64,000 nucleotides of DNA, from the NCBI GenBank assembly GCA_015233565.1, contig JADFXM010000001.1, positions 124,001 to 188,000 on the forward strand, read 5' to 3'. This document shows positions 26,530 to 35,344 of this stretch, piece by piece; within the stretch, counting starts at the first letter, position 1, and each line of letters opens with the position of its first letter. This stretch comes from Candidatus Rifleibacteriota bacterium. Lineage in GTDB: Bacteria > Muiribacteriota > Ozemobacteria > Ozemobacterales > Ozemobacteraceae. The notes under the pieces are model-generated. The model saw nothing but the letters and a program-made list of their open reading frames with translations. It made no database searches and was not told the origin of the DNA. A program made the translations under genes and the position numbers.

Positions 26530-27350
26530 TGTTCCAGTGGACTTGCTAATTTTTGTTTTTCTCCTGAGTTATTTGTTTGAAGCGATTCAGTAATGTTGAC
26601 AATCTGGCCTGAAGAAAGGGTTGTAGGTTTTCCGATTAAAGGGGATACCATTACTTTGCCCGAAATAACCTGAACATTTGTTGAATTATGTTCAACCCGT
26701 ACAATGAATTCTGTTCCTATCACTTTTATTGTGGCGTGTGGGGAAAAAACACAATAAGGTGTTTCTTGGGGTTTAACGGAAACCATGGTTTTTCCATTTT
26801 CGAGAAAAAATCCATGAGATTCGATTTTTAGCAAGCTTGGGCCGGAAACTTCAATAGAAGCTCCTTCATTGGTCAATATTTTGAGAGTTTCATTTCCGAC
26901 TTTCAGAGTTTTTTCAACAGGCAGCTGGCTGATAATATTGCCAGATTTAATAATCTGAAAACTATTTCCAGATAAATCAGATGATTTAAAAAGCAACCCA
27001 ATAACGTAGATTGTGCAAAGTAACAAAACGAAAGACATTGCAAAGTTTTGAAAGGAAAAAAAGGCCTTTAGTTTGGCAATGAAATTTGATTTCAATCGAG
27101 TATTTGAAGCGTCTGACACATTATTTCCGGGATTTGCAGTTTTCTCAGATTCGATTCGACTCATTATCTTTTTTTGAAGCGAAAGTGATGGAGAAAGAAC
27201 AAAAGCTGTGCCTATCTCACACGTTTTTTCAGCAATTTCTCTGGTATTTCGGCACCAGGAACATTCCTCAATATGCAATTTTGCCTGAGCTGAAAGAACT
27301 CTACAGGAGGCTATCTCATCAATCAGATGTTCGCATTTTTCACTTTTCAT
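26526..27350 (-). CDS. Zinc-finger anti-sigma factor with FecR domain
   Basis: 274 residues from the ATG at 27350; an ATG at 27377 would add nine residues and overlap the sigma gene. The N-terminal 45 residues are an anti-sigma zinc finger, with the HIEECSWC (H-x3-C-x2-C) ligand set. A TM segment (FAMSFVLLLCTIYVIGLLF) lies near residue 108. The outer part holds a FecR-type domain (LKILTNEGASIEVSGPSLLKI, ATIKVIGTEFIVRVEHNSTNVQVISGKV). It would hold the adjacent ECF sigma factor at the membrane and release it upon an outside signal. ATGA overlap with the PilX-like gene implies that the signal controls pseudopilin production or assembly. Confidence 0.88.
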   Translation of the reverse strand: MKSEKCEHLIDEIASCRVLSAQAKLHIEECSWCRNTREIAEKTCEIGTAFVLSPSLSLQKKIMSRIESEKTANPGNNVSDASNTRLKSNFIAKLKAFFSFQNFAMSFVLLLCTIYVIGLLFKSSDLSGNSFQIIKSGNIISQLPVEKTLKVGNETLKILTNEGASIEVSGPSLLKIESHGFFLENGKTMVSVKPQETPYCVFSPHATIKVIGTEFIVRVEHNSTNVQVISGKVMVSPLIGKPTTLSSGQIVNITESLQTNNSGEKQKLASPLEQ

Positions 27351-27354
27351 ATTT

Positions 27355-27855
27355 TCAACCAGATTCTTTCTCATCATTTTCTGATTTTAAACGGATTTTA
27401 GACATAAGTCTGTGAAATTTAACCCTCAAAGTTCCTTCTGCTTCTCCTGTTAGTTCGGCAATCTCGGGAAAAGAGTGGTCGAGAACAACCTTCATTTCAA
27501 TCAAAAATCTTTCTTCATCGGTTAGTTCGGAAAGCAGTTCACGGATATTTCCCCGTTCGATGATTTCTTCATCATAGTTGATAGAAATCGGTGGAAGGGA
27601 GGTGCTTTCGGCGGAGATCTTCTTTGCAAGCTTGGCCCTGAAATCTGCAAATACATTTCTTCCAATTTTAAGTAACCATGCAGAAAAAGGTTTGGTTGAA
27701 TCGTATTTATCAAAATACTTGTAGGCTCTTAAGAAGGTTTCCTGCGCAAGATCTTCTTTGGAATCATACGGAACGCCTAAATGACCCAAAAAACCCATGA
27801 GCAAACCTAAGTTTTGAGATAGCAGTTTTTCGAAGTTTTTAAGATCTGGATTCAA
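27355..27855 (-). CDS. ECF-type RNA polymerase sigma factor
   Basis: 166 residues. Region 2 is seen as SKEDLAQETFLRAYKYFDKYD followed by PFSAWLLKIGRNVFADFRAK, and region 4 as LTDEERFLIEMKVVLDHSFPEIAELTGEAEGTLRVKFHRLMSKIR. There is no region 1 or 3, typical of extracytoplasmic-function sigma factors. The stop is four bases from the anti-sigma start. It is first in a five-gene coupled unit, so it probably drives the cassette, but I could not find a convincing ECF-style promoter upstream. Confidence 0.92.
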   Translation of the reverse strand: MNPDLKNFEKLLSQNLGLLMGFLGHLGVPYDSKEDLAQETFLRAYKYFDKYDSTKPFSAWLLKIGRNVFADFRAKLAKKISAESTSLPPISINYDEEIIERGNIRELLSELTDEERFLIEMKVVLDHSFPEIAELTGEAEGTLRVKFHRLMSKIRLKSENDEKESG

Positions 27856-27931
27856 GTTGATGCTTTTGATAAAATCGAAATGACATATCGCACTGGTTTT
27901 TAAAAATATCGCTAATTTAAACTTTCAAAAA

Positions 27932-28411
27932 TTAACTCATTCCAACTGATACTGCGCCTGAAATAGCTCGAGGTATTGAATTTGCAGGCGCCTGAGGTGG
28001 ATCAGAACTCATCGGGCTTGCCACAACAGCTGCAGGTTTTCCGGATAAAGCCGCAGAAGCTGGGGTTGAGGGGGTGGTTGCTGTGGCTGCGGCTGTACCG
28101 GTAGAAGAGGATGACCCAAGATTTCCTAGATATGTAATTCCCTTGTCGAGAGTTGTTCCAACCTTGTTTATCTGTCCGACTGCACCTCCAACGCCGCTGA
28201 TTGCTGCACCTGTCTTTGCCATGTCGCTGCTTCCGACCAGGCCTCCCACGGTGCTTACAACACTCCCAACTGCGCCTGCGGCTTCGCCAATCATACCTAG
28301 CATAGGAGATATTGCAGCTAAAGCAGCGCACCCTGACAATGAAATTGCCACACAGAATGAGAGCATGGAGAAAATAAACAATTTGATGAAACCCTGTTTA
28401 ATTTTTTTCAT
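27932..28411 (-). CDS. Gly/Ala-rich lipoprotein, unknown function
   Basis: 159 residues from the ATG at 28411, four bases after a GGGAGG box; an ATG at 28432 is less likely. A signal sequence ends in the lipobox LSGC, so the protein is lipid-anchored. The mature part is Gly/Ala/Val-rich (GMIGEAAGAVGSVVSTVGGL), giving a glycine-zipper-like pattern, then low-complexity Ser/Thr/Pro. No enzyme motif is visible. It has its own promoter (28442-28471) and lies just upstream of the ECF cassette on the same strand. Confidence 0.75.
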   Translation of the reverse strand: MKKIKQGFIKLFIFSMLSFCVAISLSGCAALAAISPMLGMIGEAAGAVGSVVSTVGGLVGSSDMAKTGAAISGVGGAVGQINKVGTTLDKGITYLGNLGSSSSTGTAAATATTPSTPASAALSGKPAAVVASPMSSDPPQAPANSIPRAISGAVSVGMS

Positions 28412-28441
28412 AAAGCCTCCCGAAGTTCCCATGTTAGTTCA

Positions 28442-28471
28442 ATAGTACACATCATTGTTAAGAATTGACAA
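28442..28471 (-). promoter_or_regulatory. Probable promoter of the Gly/Ala-rich lipoprotein gene
   Basis: TTGTCA (28466-28471 on the minus strand) and TACTAT (28442-28447) with an 18-base spacer, starting transcription about 25 bases before the GGGAGG box. Confidence 0.45.
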
Positions 28472-28696
28472 GTTGTAATAACCAATTACGATTTGATGCT
28501 GATCTTCAAATCAAGTCCTTGCGATTTTGATATTTACCCGCATAATTTTATCATTAAGCACTCACATGCGAATTTTTTAAAAATTGCTTTTGGATTTATT
28601 TCTTGTGAGTTTAGATAAATTGAATTTGATGCTTTGACATCCACTTAGACTTAATTTTGGTATTATTTGAATCAGTTTGATAGTTGATGATAGGTG

Positions 28697-29887
28697 TTAT
28701 TTAAACCTATATTGGTCATACAGATTGTTGATCTTGGTTTTCTGAGTTTTCCAACGTTGGCTCATATCTTGAAGAGTAGCATTATTGTTTGAAACTTGTG
28801 TTAAGGCGGTATTATAAGCTGTTTGCGCTGAAGTTAGTGCCGCTTGCTCATTTTGAGTGTAAGCTCCGCCGCTATAAGACATCAAACTTGCGTAGTTAGG
28901 GTTGTTTACTTTTGCCCAATAAGCTTGTTGAGCTTTGTCCAGGGTGACTTTTAAAGTTCCGCCGGCAGCTACTGAATCGGCGAGTTTTTGTTGTTTCGTT
29001 TGCAGATCGGTCATTTGTGCATTAAGGACGTCAAAATCATATTCCTGGTTATGCAAGTCAGTAGCAACTTCTGGCGGGGCCAATGGAAGTTGGCCAGAAG
29101 ATGTTGTGGAATCAGTGTTGGTGTTTGCCGAGGTAGTAATTGTCGTGGCTGGAATAGGAGTTTGAGTGGAAGGAATTGTTACGGAAGTATCAGGAACGAT
29201 GGCTGAAACAGAAGTTTGAGTAATTGCACCGGTATCAGGGGGAACTGGTGGTTTTACCTGCGGAACGGGAACAGAAACCATTGTGTCGGTATCCACAGGA
29301 ACTGGCGGCTTGACCGATGGAATGGGAATAGGAACGGTAATTGCGGTATCGGCAACAGGAACCGGTGGTTTTACCTGTGGGAGGGGAACAGAAACTGTGG
29401 TGTCGGTATATACGGGAACTGGTGGCTTGATAGATGGAATGGGGATAGAAACAGTTGTGTCGGTAGTTGGGGCTCCAGAAGATGTTGGGTTTGTGACGGC
29501 GGTATCTGTATACATGGGAACTGGCGGTTTTACCTGTGGAATGGGAACAGAAATGAAATCAGCCTGCGGAGATGGGACAACTGCTTGTGTTGAATCAGTT
29601 TTTCCAGGAGTTGGGATTCCACCAGTGGTAGTCGTAGAAGTATCGGTGAGGAGATTTGTCCAGTATCCGCGGTCGCCGGGTCCGGGTGTGTAAGCAGCTG
29701 GCTGATCAACATTTCCGGTGGTAGTAGATTGTCCTACCACGGAAACACTTGTGTCGATGGAACTCACTGCCTGGTCGGTAGCTGCTTGAGTGTCTCCGGC
29801 GCCGCAACCTCCCAGAGTTGAGATCAAAACCGCAGAGAAAGCAAAAAACCCCATGAGTCTAATAATCTTGCCTAGGGTATTTTTCAT
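28697..29887 (-). CDS. Lipoprotein with Pro-rich tandem repeats and coiled-coil end
   Basis: 396 residues. The signal sequence ends in the lipobox STLGGC, giving a lipid-anchored protein. After a Thr/Ser-rich stretch come five copies of a Val/Pro unit with the core KPPVP, alternating PQVKPPVP and PSIKPPVP or PSVKPPVP, about 19-20 residues apart. The C-terminal 110 residues are helical with coiled-coil character (NAQMTDLQTKQQKLADSVA, then ALTQVSNNNATLQDMSQRW). The Pro-rich part probably acts as a stiff spacer through the periplasm or out to the surface. A GGAG box precedes the ATG. Function unknown. Confidence 0.8.
   Translation of the reverse strand: MKNTLGKIIRLMGFFAFSAVLISTLGGCGAGDTQAATDQAVSSIDTSVSVVGQSTTTGNVDQPAAYTPGPGDRGYWTNLLTDTSTTTTGGIPTPGKTDSTQAVVPSPQADFISVPIPQVKPPVPMYTDTAVTNPTSSGAPTTDTTVSIPIPSIKPPVPVYTDTTVSVPLPQVKPPVPVADTAITVPIPIPSVKPPVPVDTDTMVSVPVPQVKPPVPPDTGAITQTSVSAIVPDTSVTIPSTQTPIPATTITTSANTNTDSTTSSGQLPLAPPEVATDLHNQEYDFDVLNAQMTDLQTKQQKLADSVAAGGTLKVTLDKAQQAYWAKVNNPNYASLMSYSGGAYTQNEQAALTSAQTAYNTALTQVSNNNATLQDMSQRWKTQKTKINNLYDQYRFK
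29230..29552. repeat. Degenerate tandem repeat coding KPPVP units
   Basis: Five copies of a 57-60 base unit with the core GGAACTGGYGGYTT on the plus strand (near 29241, 29298, 29358, 29415 and 29517) encode the Pro-rich spacer of the lipoprotein. The last gap is about 100 bases because a Thr/Ser stretch interrupts the series. Such repeats can change copy number by slippage. Confidence 0.8.
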
Positions 29888-30474
29888 AATTTTCTCCTTA
29901 AAATTTAATTTCTGTCAATAATACTCTAGGAAGAAAAAAAACGTTACAAATTTTTCACAAAAAATTGTATTATCGCAATATTTCAAAATGATCTTGAAAG
30001 TGGACAAACTTTATTTTCAAACATTTTTTTCCATGATATAAATATAAATTGAGTTTGAATTGTTGAAATTGAATATTCAACTTTTATTGGAAAACAGGAT
30101 AAATCCGGTAATGACATTTCAATTATAAAAAATAATCACGCAGTGAGATGGGTCGGATAAGCCGTTTGGTGCTACAATCCATCGATAAAGTTCGTCATTA
30201 TTTAGTATAATTTGGGTTCAGTTATAGATACCTCCCAATAACATTTAACACAGAGTTTCCAAAAAATGAGACAAAAATAAAAAAAGCATATGTCAATATC
30301 TTGGCCATTTCGACTCCACTCAGCGGCCTTCCACTTGACGAGCAACAACTAATGATTTTTTGATTCCTTTGCTAAGATTGGCGGTATTTAATGGGTAAAT
30401 TCCTAATTATGATGGTTTGTGGGATGATATGAAATTCCCCTGAAAAAATATCAGAAAGTGCTGGAGGTAAAAAA
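29888..30474. other. Gene-free stretch with repeat remnants and a possible promoter
   Basis: 587 AT-rich bases between the divergent lipoprotein and HEAT genes. From 30177 to 30211 (GGTGCTACAATCC to AGTATAAT) the sequence closely resembles 13468-13520 before the nucleotidyltransferase. A TATAAT box lies at 30206-30211. From 30308 the CTCAGCG-type repeat is found. No gene is visible. Confidence 0.5.
30308..30330. repeat. REP-like intergenic repeat (TTTCGACTCC..CTCAGCG)
   Basis: The stretch TTTCGACTCC at 30308 followed by ACTCAGCGGCC matches, with changes, the repeats at 631 and 32339. Only one arm is clear here. It looks like a member of a dispersed short repeat family. Confidence 0.45.
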
Positions 30475-32280
30475 ATGGAAAGTTATAACGAAATCGATTG
30501 CAGAAATCTTCTTGAAAAAGTAGGAAATTTTCCGAAAATTGTTCGAATAGATACGATTTTGAAATTAGCTAAACATTCGGCAAATGTAGACATACTCAAG
30601 CAGATTCAGCAAATTGAAATTGGAGATGACCCAGAAATAGCCGATATTGCAAAGGAAGCCGCTTTAACAATAAAAAACAGATTGGTTGCAAAATCGACAA
30701 ATTTTTCCGAGAAAAAAGGAATTTTCAGTGTTGTACATGAAGAAGTGGATGCATTGATTAATTTTATTCGTGAACATCATGAAAAGCTAGCGAAGGAGCA
30801 AATTTGCAGTGCCGGGGCTTTTATTTGCCGATTCGGAAGGCAAAATGATGCAATGATAATATTCAAGTGGCTTGAAAATGCTGATCTTACAACGGCACTT
30901 TTTTTACTTGAGTCGGTAACGGAAATCGCTTCATCAGAAATAGAAGAAAAACTTTCAAAGTATCTCAATTCAACTAATCCATTGATCAAAAGCAAAGCCA
31001 TTATCGTTAAAAGAAGAACTAATGAACTGGAGGCGCTTGCGAAGTTGTCAGAAATGTTGGTTTCAAAAGAAACAGATGAAAGATTTGCAGGAGTGCTTTC
31101 TGCTCAGTATTTCCCTTTTCAGGAAATAAAAGATTTGCTCCTGAATTTGTTTGAAAAAGAAGCTGACTTGAGGTTACTTACGGAAGTTGGGAAAATTTTC
31201 GTTGCGAATCCAAAATTGGAAACAGCCCTGGATCTATTAAACAAGATGGAAATTTTACCTGCTGATAAAAAAGAAGTCGTCAATTCAATTTTCCTGAACC
31301 TTTCCAAGGCACTTGCAGAAAACAAAATTTTATTGCCTGAAGAAGCCGCTCCAAAAGCACTTATTCAACGTTGGCAGAAAGAACGATTAGCTGCTTTTCT
31401 CAAGAACATTGAAATCCAGTTAAGGATCGATAAATTGCGGCTTCCTGAAAAAGTGGAAAAATGGCTTTTGAAGTACTACTCAATTCCGGAAGTCAAAAAT
31501 TTTGTGACGAGGTTAGCAAGAAATCCTGATACTGAGAGAATTGCTCATAAAATTCTTTCAGAACTTGAGAGCACATCTAATGTTGAAAAAAAAGAGGTTT
31601 CGGTTTCTCCTGAAGCAACAAATATTGAAGAGTTCGGGAAATTAGCGGATGATAAAAGACTTATTATTTTTTCCAGTTTAAAGAAAGACACTTTTCCCAA
31701 GTTTGAAAAATTTGTCAGAGAAGAAGCTGAATACGGAAAGCCAGAAATAAAAGCTGTATGCTTAAACCTGCTTACAGAATATTCTTCATCTTCAGAAGAT
31801 ACAGAAATAGCTAGAAAGGTCCTTTCCCGAGAGGATGATCCCAAGCTGAAAATTGCATCTTTCAAGCTTTTGCAGAGAAGGGATTTCACCAAATTGCTTC
31901 CAATGCTCAAAAGTTTTATTTCTTCCGATATTCCTGATTTGAAAGTAAGAGCTTTTTCGCTTGTTCTTGAAATTGACCCGGATAATGCTTTTTTTGAGGC
32001 TGTAAAGATGCTTAGATCGGAAAATGACCTTGAAAGAGCTCAAGCGGTGCCTTTGTTATTTTATTTTCCCTTTCCGAAGGTAAAAAAACTGGTAATTGAA
32101 TCTCTAAAAAAAGAAGTTCACTCAGAAATTGCGGAAACGCTAATTCTCTTGCTTATTTCCAATCCGGAAAAAGAAATTTTGGAAATACTTGAAGCATTTT
32201 TAAGAACGAAGGGAATCTCAAAAAATGTTTTACTTCCGATTGCACGAGCGGTAAGAAATTTGTATGAAGCGTTAAGTTAA
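30475..32280 (+). CDS. Long HEAT-like protein, paralogue 1 (soluble)
   Basis: 601 residues, all alpha-helical repeats, without signal peptide or TM. A central segment (FAGVLSAQYFPFQEIKDLLL; LLKYYSIPEVKNFV) aligns by eye with the proteins at 35345 and 58161, as do the N-terminus (RIDTILKLAK) and the C-terminal units (VPLLFYFPFPKVKKLVIESL). It lacks the TM segment and outer domain that the other two carry. It precedes the SpoIIE-type phosphatase gene by 148 bases and is probably part of the same signalling cluster as a cytoplasmic scaffold. A GGAGG box lies before the ATG. Confidence 0.8.
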   Translation: MESYNEIDCRNLLEKVGNFPKIVRIDTILKLAKHSANVDILKQIQQIEIGDDPEIADIAKEAALTIKNRLVAKSTNFSEKKGIFSVVHEEVDALINFIREHHEKLAKEQICSAGAFICRFGRQNDAMIIFKWLENADLTTALFLLESVTEIASSEIEEKLSKYLNSTNPLIKSKAIIVKRRTNELEALAKLSEMLVSKETDERFAGVLSAQYFPFQEIKDLLLNLFEKEADLRLLTEVGKIFVANPKLETALDLLNKMEILPADKKEVVNSIFLNLSKALAENKILLPEEAAPKALIQRWQKERLAAFLKNIEIQLRIDKLRLPEKVEKWLLKYYSIPEVKNFVTRLARNPDTERIAHKILSELESTSNVEKKEVSVSPEATNIEEFGKLADDKRLIIFSSLKKDTFPKFEKFVREEAEYGKPEIKAVCLNLLTEYSSSSEDTEIARKVLSREDDPKLKIASFKLLQRRDFTKLLPMLKSFISSDIPDLKVRAFSLVLEIDPDNAFFEAVKMLRSENDLERAQAVPLLFYFPFPKVKKLVIESLKKEVHSEIAETLILLLISNPEKEILEILEAFLRTKGISKNVLLPIARAVRNLYEALS

Positions 32281-32329
32281 GCACACCGGTTTTAAATTGA
32301 TGGGGAAAAAAAAATTCTCAAATCAGTTC

Positions 32330-32372
32330 CTCGCTCGCTTTGACTCTCCTCAGCGACTGGACGCCCTGCGGT
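32330..32372. repeat. REP-like intergenic repeat
   Basis: TTTGACTCTCCTCAGCGACT (from 32339) resembles the repeat at 30308 (TTTCGACTCCACTCAGCGGC) in the same orientation. It lies in the 148-base gap before the phosphatase gene. Confidence 0.4.
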
Positions 32373-32428
32373 TTTGGTCTTCTTTATTAAGATTTTTGCT
32401 AATTAGTATGAATGAGAAAACAATCTAA

Positions 32429-35272
32429 GTGCAGAAAAAATTCAGGCTATTAAATTACACCATTTTTTGTTTGGTTTTCTTTGGTTTCCCGATTATTCTT
32501 GCATCTTATGGATTGAAAAAAATCTGGAATGAACGTGAAAACAATAGGAAGGAAATCAAAAAAAGGCAAGTCGAAGCTTTATTAACTTCCTTTGATGTTT
32601 ATTCCAAAACAGAGAATTTTCTGGAAATTATTCTTACTGAATTTTCCGGAAAAGTATTATGGTCATCAAACTTTAAGAAAACTTTTAGAGTCTATTCGAA
32701 TTGGTTAAAACGAAAATATCCCAGTACTTTTGAGTTCGTTTTTCTTGGAAAAGACGGGTATCCAATTTCCGAACTTTCAGATGGCCCTCCTCGAAGAAAA
32801 TTGTACAAAGATTTTTATGACGAACTTAAATTGAGTGAGCACAATCCTAAGGAAGCATTTATTGGGAAAATACCGAGATTTAAGTCGCTTATTGGTCCGT
32901 TGTTAACTGAAAAGTCATTACTGTACTATTCGAATAAATTGATAAAAGTGTCCTGTTCGAACTCGAGGTCAATGCTTTTCATTTCAAGGCCGACGGACCA
33001 GGGAATTCTTCTTGTTTTTGTGAATTCCACCCCAAGTCTGACTTATGCGGGAATAAGTGAGAAAATTAAAATACTTCAGAAAAAGTACAAATCCATTTTT
33101 ATTGCTCTCATTGATAGTGAGAAACCTCTTGAATATCTTAAGTCCATGTTTGAAAGGGCGGCTGATTTTCTTGAAAGTGTTCATGCTCAATCTCGCTTCG
33201 AGCCTGGGAATTCCGTTGTAATGGGTAATTGGTGCTGGAATCAGAGAGTTCTCTCTCCTACTATGAGGCTATTGGCGGCTATCCCTTATCATCCTGATAA
33301 GAACATAGAACAAACAAAAATGCTTTGTAGTTTGATGTTGTCTTTTATCTTTTCAATTTTGGCCATTGTGGCCTGGTTGATAATGTCAAACAGATGGGAG
33401 GTTTTCATTTCCCTTAAGCTGAAGTTAATTTTTTTGGTTCTTTATATTCTTGGCCTTCCAATAACTGTATTAAGCATAACAGCCTATAATTCTTTCAAGG
33501 ATCGACAAGAGTCTCTCGAAGCGGAAATGTTGAATTTCAGGAATAAAGCTTTGACCAATTTTGACAAATTATTTCCGCAAACCATGGAGCTATTACACAG
33601 GACTTTCAAGAAGGTATTCAGTTTGGAACTTCAGTCTGACTCTAATTTGATTAAAATTATGGAGGAAAGAATTGCATCCATCAGCAAAAAAATTCCCAAT
33701 TCGAATATTGCTGTATTCAATAAAAAAGGGGATGTACTTTATAGGAATTCTGATGACCCAGGTTTTAAAAAGGCATTAGGGTTTTTCCGACCTTTTTTCA
33801 AGAAAACATTGTCAGATCTTAGCCAGGAACTTGGAGATGATGCGATTTTTACTGGTGCTGCGATGATCGGTGGCTTGATGCAAATTGACTTAGAAAGCAT
33901 GTTAACAGCTTTTTGGGAATCACTTTCCAGGCTAACTGAGGTAAAATTTGGTAATCAGAATCTGACGCAGGGAATATTTCCGATCTACATTCAAAAGAAG
34001 CCGGAATTTGGAGTGTTTTTTACCACTAAGAGAAAGGAAATTGAGAAATACCATGTCAGGAAATATCTTCTTCAATTTTCTAAGCATTTGCCTTTTACCA
34101 AACTTTATGCGGTAAATAGGACCAATGAAAGTTATTCAGTACCGTGTGATTTTCCTAAAAAATATAAAACTAAGTTCTCGGGATTTTTTGCCTCCAAAGA
34201 ACTGAAATCCGGAAATTTGCTTACGAAATTTAGTGACCGAAAGAAAAATTTTCTGCTCAGTGCTATACATGGCGAGGAATTGTCTGAATATGATCTTGTG
34301 GCTTTAGCAACTGATAATCCCGTCAGAATAGAAATGGAGCAGCTACAGAAGCAACTTTTGAGTGTTTTGTTTTTTATGGTATTTATTTCTTTAACGGTTG
34401 GAAGTGTTTTTGCGCAAAAATTTTTGAAGCCGGTTGGGAGCCTCAACGCAGGTGTTAAAGCTTTGCGTATTCGGGATTTCGAGTTTCGGGTTCCTGCTTT
34501 TGATCGTGACGAACTTGGTGATTTAGCCAACGCTTTCAATGAAATGATGGAGAGCATGGCTGATTTGGAAATAGCTAAAATTATTCAGGAGAGTTTGTTT
34601 CCCAAAGAGCCTTTGAAGTTGAAAAAAATTGAAGTGTTTGGGAAATGTGTATCAGCGGCTCAAGTGGGAGGAGATTATTTTGACTACTTTGCGCTTGGTG
34701 AAGATAAAGTGGCGGTTGTAATTGGAGATGTTGCCGGGCATGGTGCTTCAGCTGGGCTGGTGATGTCAATGGCTAAGGCGCTTGTTGCCGAGGCGGCAGA
34801 GAAGTCAATGAATTCCGGGGAAATTTTGAATGTTCTGAACCGGATCTTTTTGAAAACTCTGGCTCAACAAAGGCCAATGACCTGCTTTTTCGCAATCATT
34901 GATTTGAGCGAATATCAGATATTGTACAGCAATGCTGCACACAATGATCCATTCATTGTAAGGGGAAAAGAGATAATTCCTTTAAAATCACGCGGATTTC
35001 CATTAGGAGTCACTGCTCGAGCTATTTATCGGGAGAATCCCCTGGCAATAAAACCCGGAGATCTGATCTTTCTCTTTACCGATGGATTAATTGAAGCTCC
35101 GGCAAAAGATGGTGCAGAAGTTGGAATTGAAAGGTTGCACAGTTTCCTGGCTTCCATTCCGGACATGGAAGTGCTGGAATCAGAATCTGTGGTTAGAAAA
35201 TGGAATGAAAATCTTCTTGTTCCCGGCCCAGCGCCTGATGATGTGACAATTATGATTGCAAAAATAGTTTAG
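32429..35272 (+). CDS. Four-TM, two-sensor SpoIIE/RsbU-type phosphatase with HAMP
   Basis: 947 residues from a GTG at 32429; the ribosome site is weak, so the exact start is not certain. TM segments lie near residues 8-29, 297-320, 331-353 and 645-665. They delimit two large outer regions (about 30-295 and 355-644), which look like two Cache-type sensors in tandem. A HAMP domain (LKPVGSLNAGVKALRIRDFE, DELGDLANAFNEMM) follows the last TM. The last 200 residues are a PP2C-like SpoIIE domain with VGGDYFDYF, GDVAGHGASAGLVMSMAKA, LFTDGLIEA and APDDVTIMI. It should dephosphorylate a STAS-domain anti-anti-sigma or output protein; one is encoded at 37788, two genes down. Confidence 0.9.
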   Translation: MQKKFRLLNYTIFCLVFFGFPIILASYGLKKIWNERENNRKEIKKRQVEALLTSFDVYSKTENFLEIILTEFSGKVLWSSNFKKTFRVYSNWLKRKYPSTFEFVFLGKDGYPISELSDGPPRRKLYKDFYDELKLSEHNPKEAFIGKIPRFKSLIGPLLTEKSLLYYSNKLIKVSCSNSRSMLFISRPTDQGILLVFVNSTPSLTYAGISEKIKILQKKYKSIFIALIDSEKPLEYLKSMFERAADFLESVHAQSRFEPGNSVVMGNWCWNQRVLSPTMRLLAAIPYHPDKNIEQTKMLCSLMLSFIFSILAIVAWLIMSNRWEVFISLKLKLIFLVLYILGLPITVLSITAYNSFKDRQESLEAEMLNFRNKALTNFDKLFPQTMELLHRTFKKVFSLELQSDSNLIKIMEERIASISKKIPNSNIAVFNKKGDVLYRNSDDPGFKKALGFFRPFFKKTLSDLSQELGDDAIFTGAAMIGGLMQIDLESMLTAFWESLSRLTEVKFGNQNLTQGIFPIYIQKKPEFGVFFTTKRKEIEKYHVRKYLLQFSKHLPFTKLYAVNRTNESYSVPCDFPKKYKTKFSGFFASKELKSGNLLTKFSDRKKNFLLSAIHGEELSEYDLVALATDNPVRIEMEQLQKQLLSVLFFMVFISLTVGSVFAQKFLKPVGSLNAGVKALRIRDFEFRVPAFDRDELGDLANAFNEMMESMADLEIAKIIQESLFPKEPLKLKKIEVFGKCVSAAQVGGDYFDYFALGEDKVAVVIGDVAGHGASAGLVMSMAKALVAEAAEKSMNSGEILNVLNRIFLKTLAQQRPMTCFFAIIDLSEYQILYSNAAHNDPFIVRGKEIIPLKSRGFPLGVTARAIYRENPLAIKPGDLIFLFTDGLIEAPAKDGAEVGIERLHSFLASIPDMEVLESESVVRKWNENLLVPGPAPDDVTIMIAKIV

Positions 35273-35288
35273 AACCTACCAAAATACC

Positions 35289-35317
35289 TTGACGGCAATT
35301 TCAAGTTTGAGTATCAT
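35289..35317 (+). promoter_or_regulatory. Probable promoter of the membrane HEAT gene
   Basis: TTGACG (35289-35294) and TATCAT (35312-35317) with a 17-base spacer, just before the AAGGTGGGA ribosome site and ATG at 35345. It would allow the HEAT-STAS pair to be expressed apart from the phosphatase. Confidence 0.45.
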
Positions 35318-35344
35318 TTTTCCAATGGTTTAAGGTGGGAATAA

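Noticed and set aside
27856..27931. ECF autoregulated promoter upstream of the sigma gene
   Set aside because: No convincing GGAAC-type -35 with a suitable -10 was found on the minus strand.
29230..29552. CRISPR array
   Set aside because: The repeats are in-frame, degenerate and coding, with no unique spacers; no cas genes are present and no other array-like pattern was seen in the window.
29283..29693. Gly/Thr-rich 136-codon plus-strand frame
   Set aside because: It is the antisense reading of the Pro/Val repeat of the lipoprotein; its repeat structure is explained by that gene.
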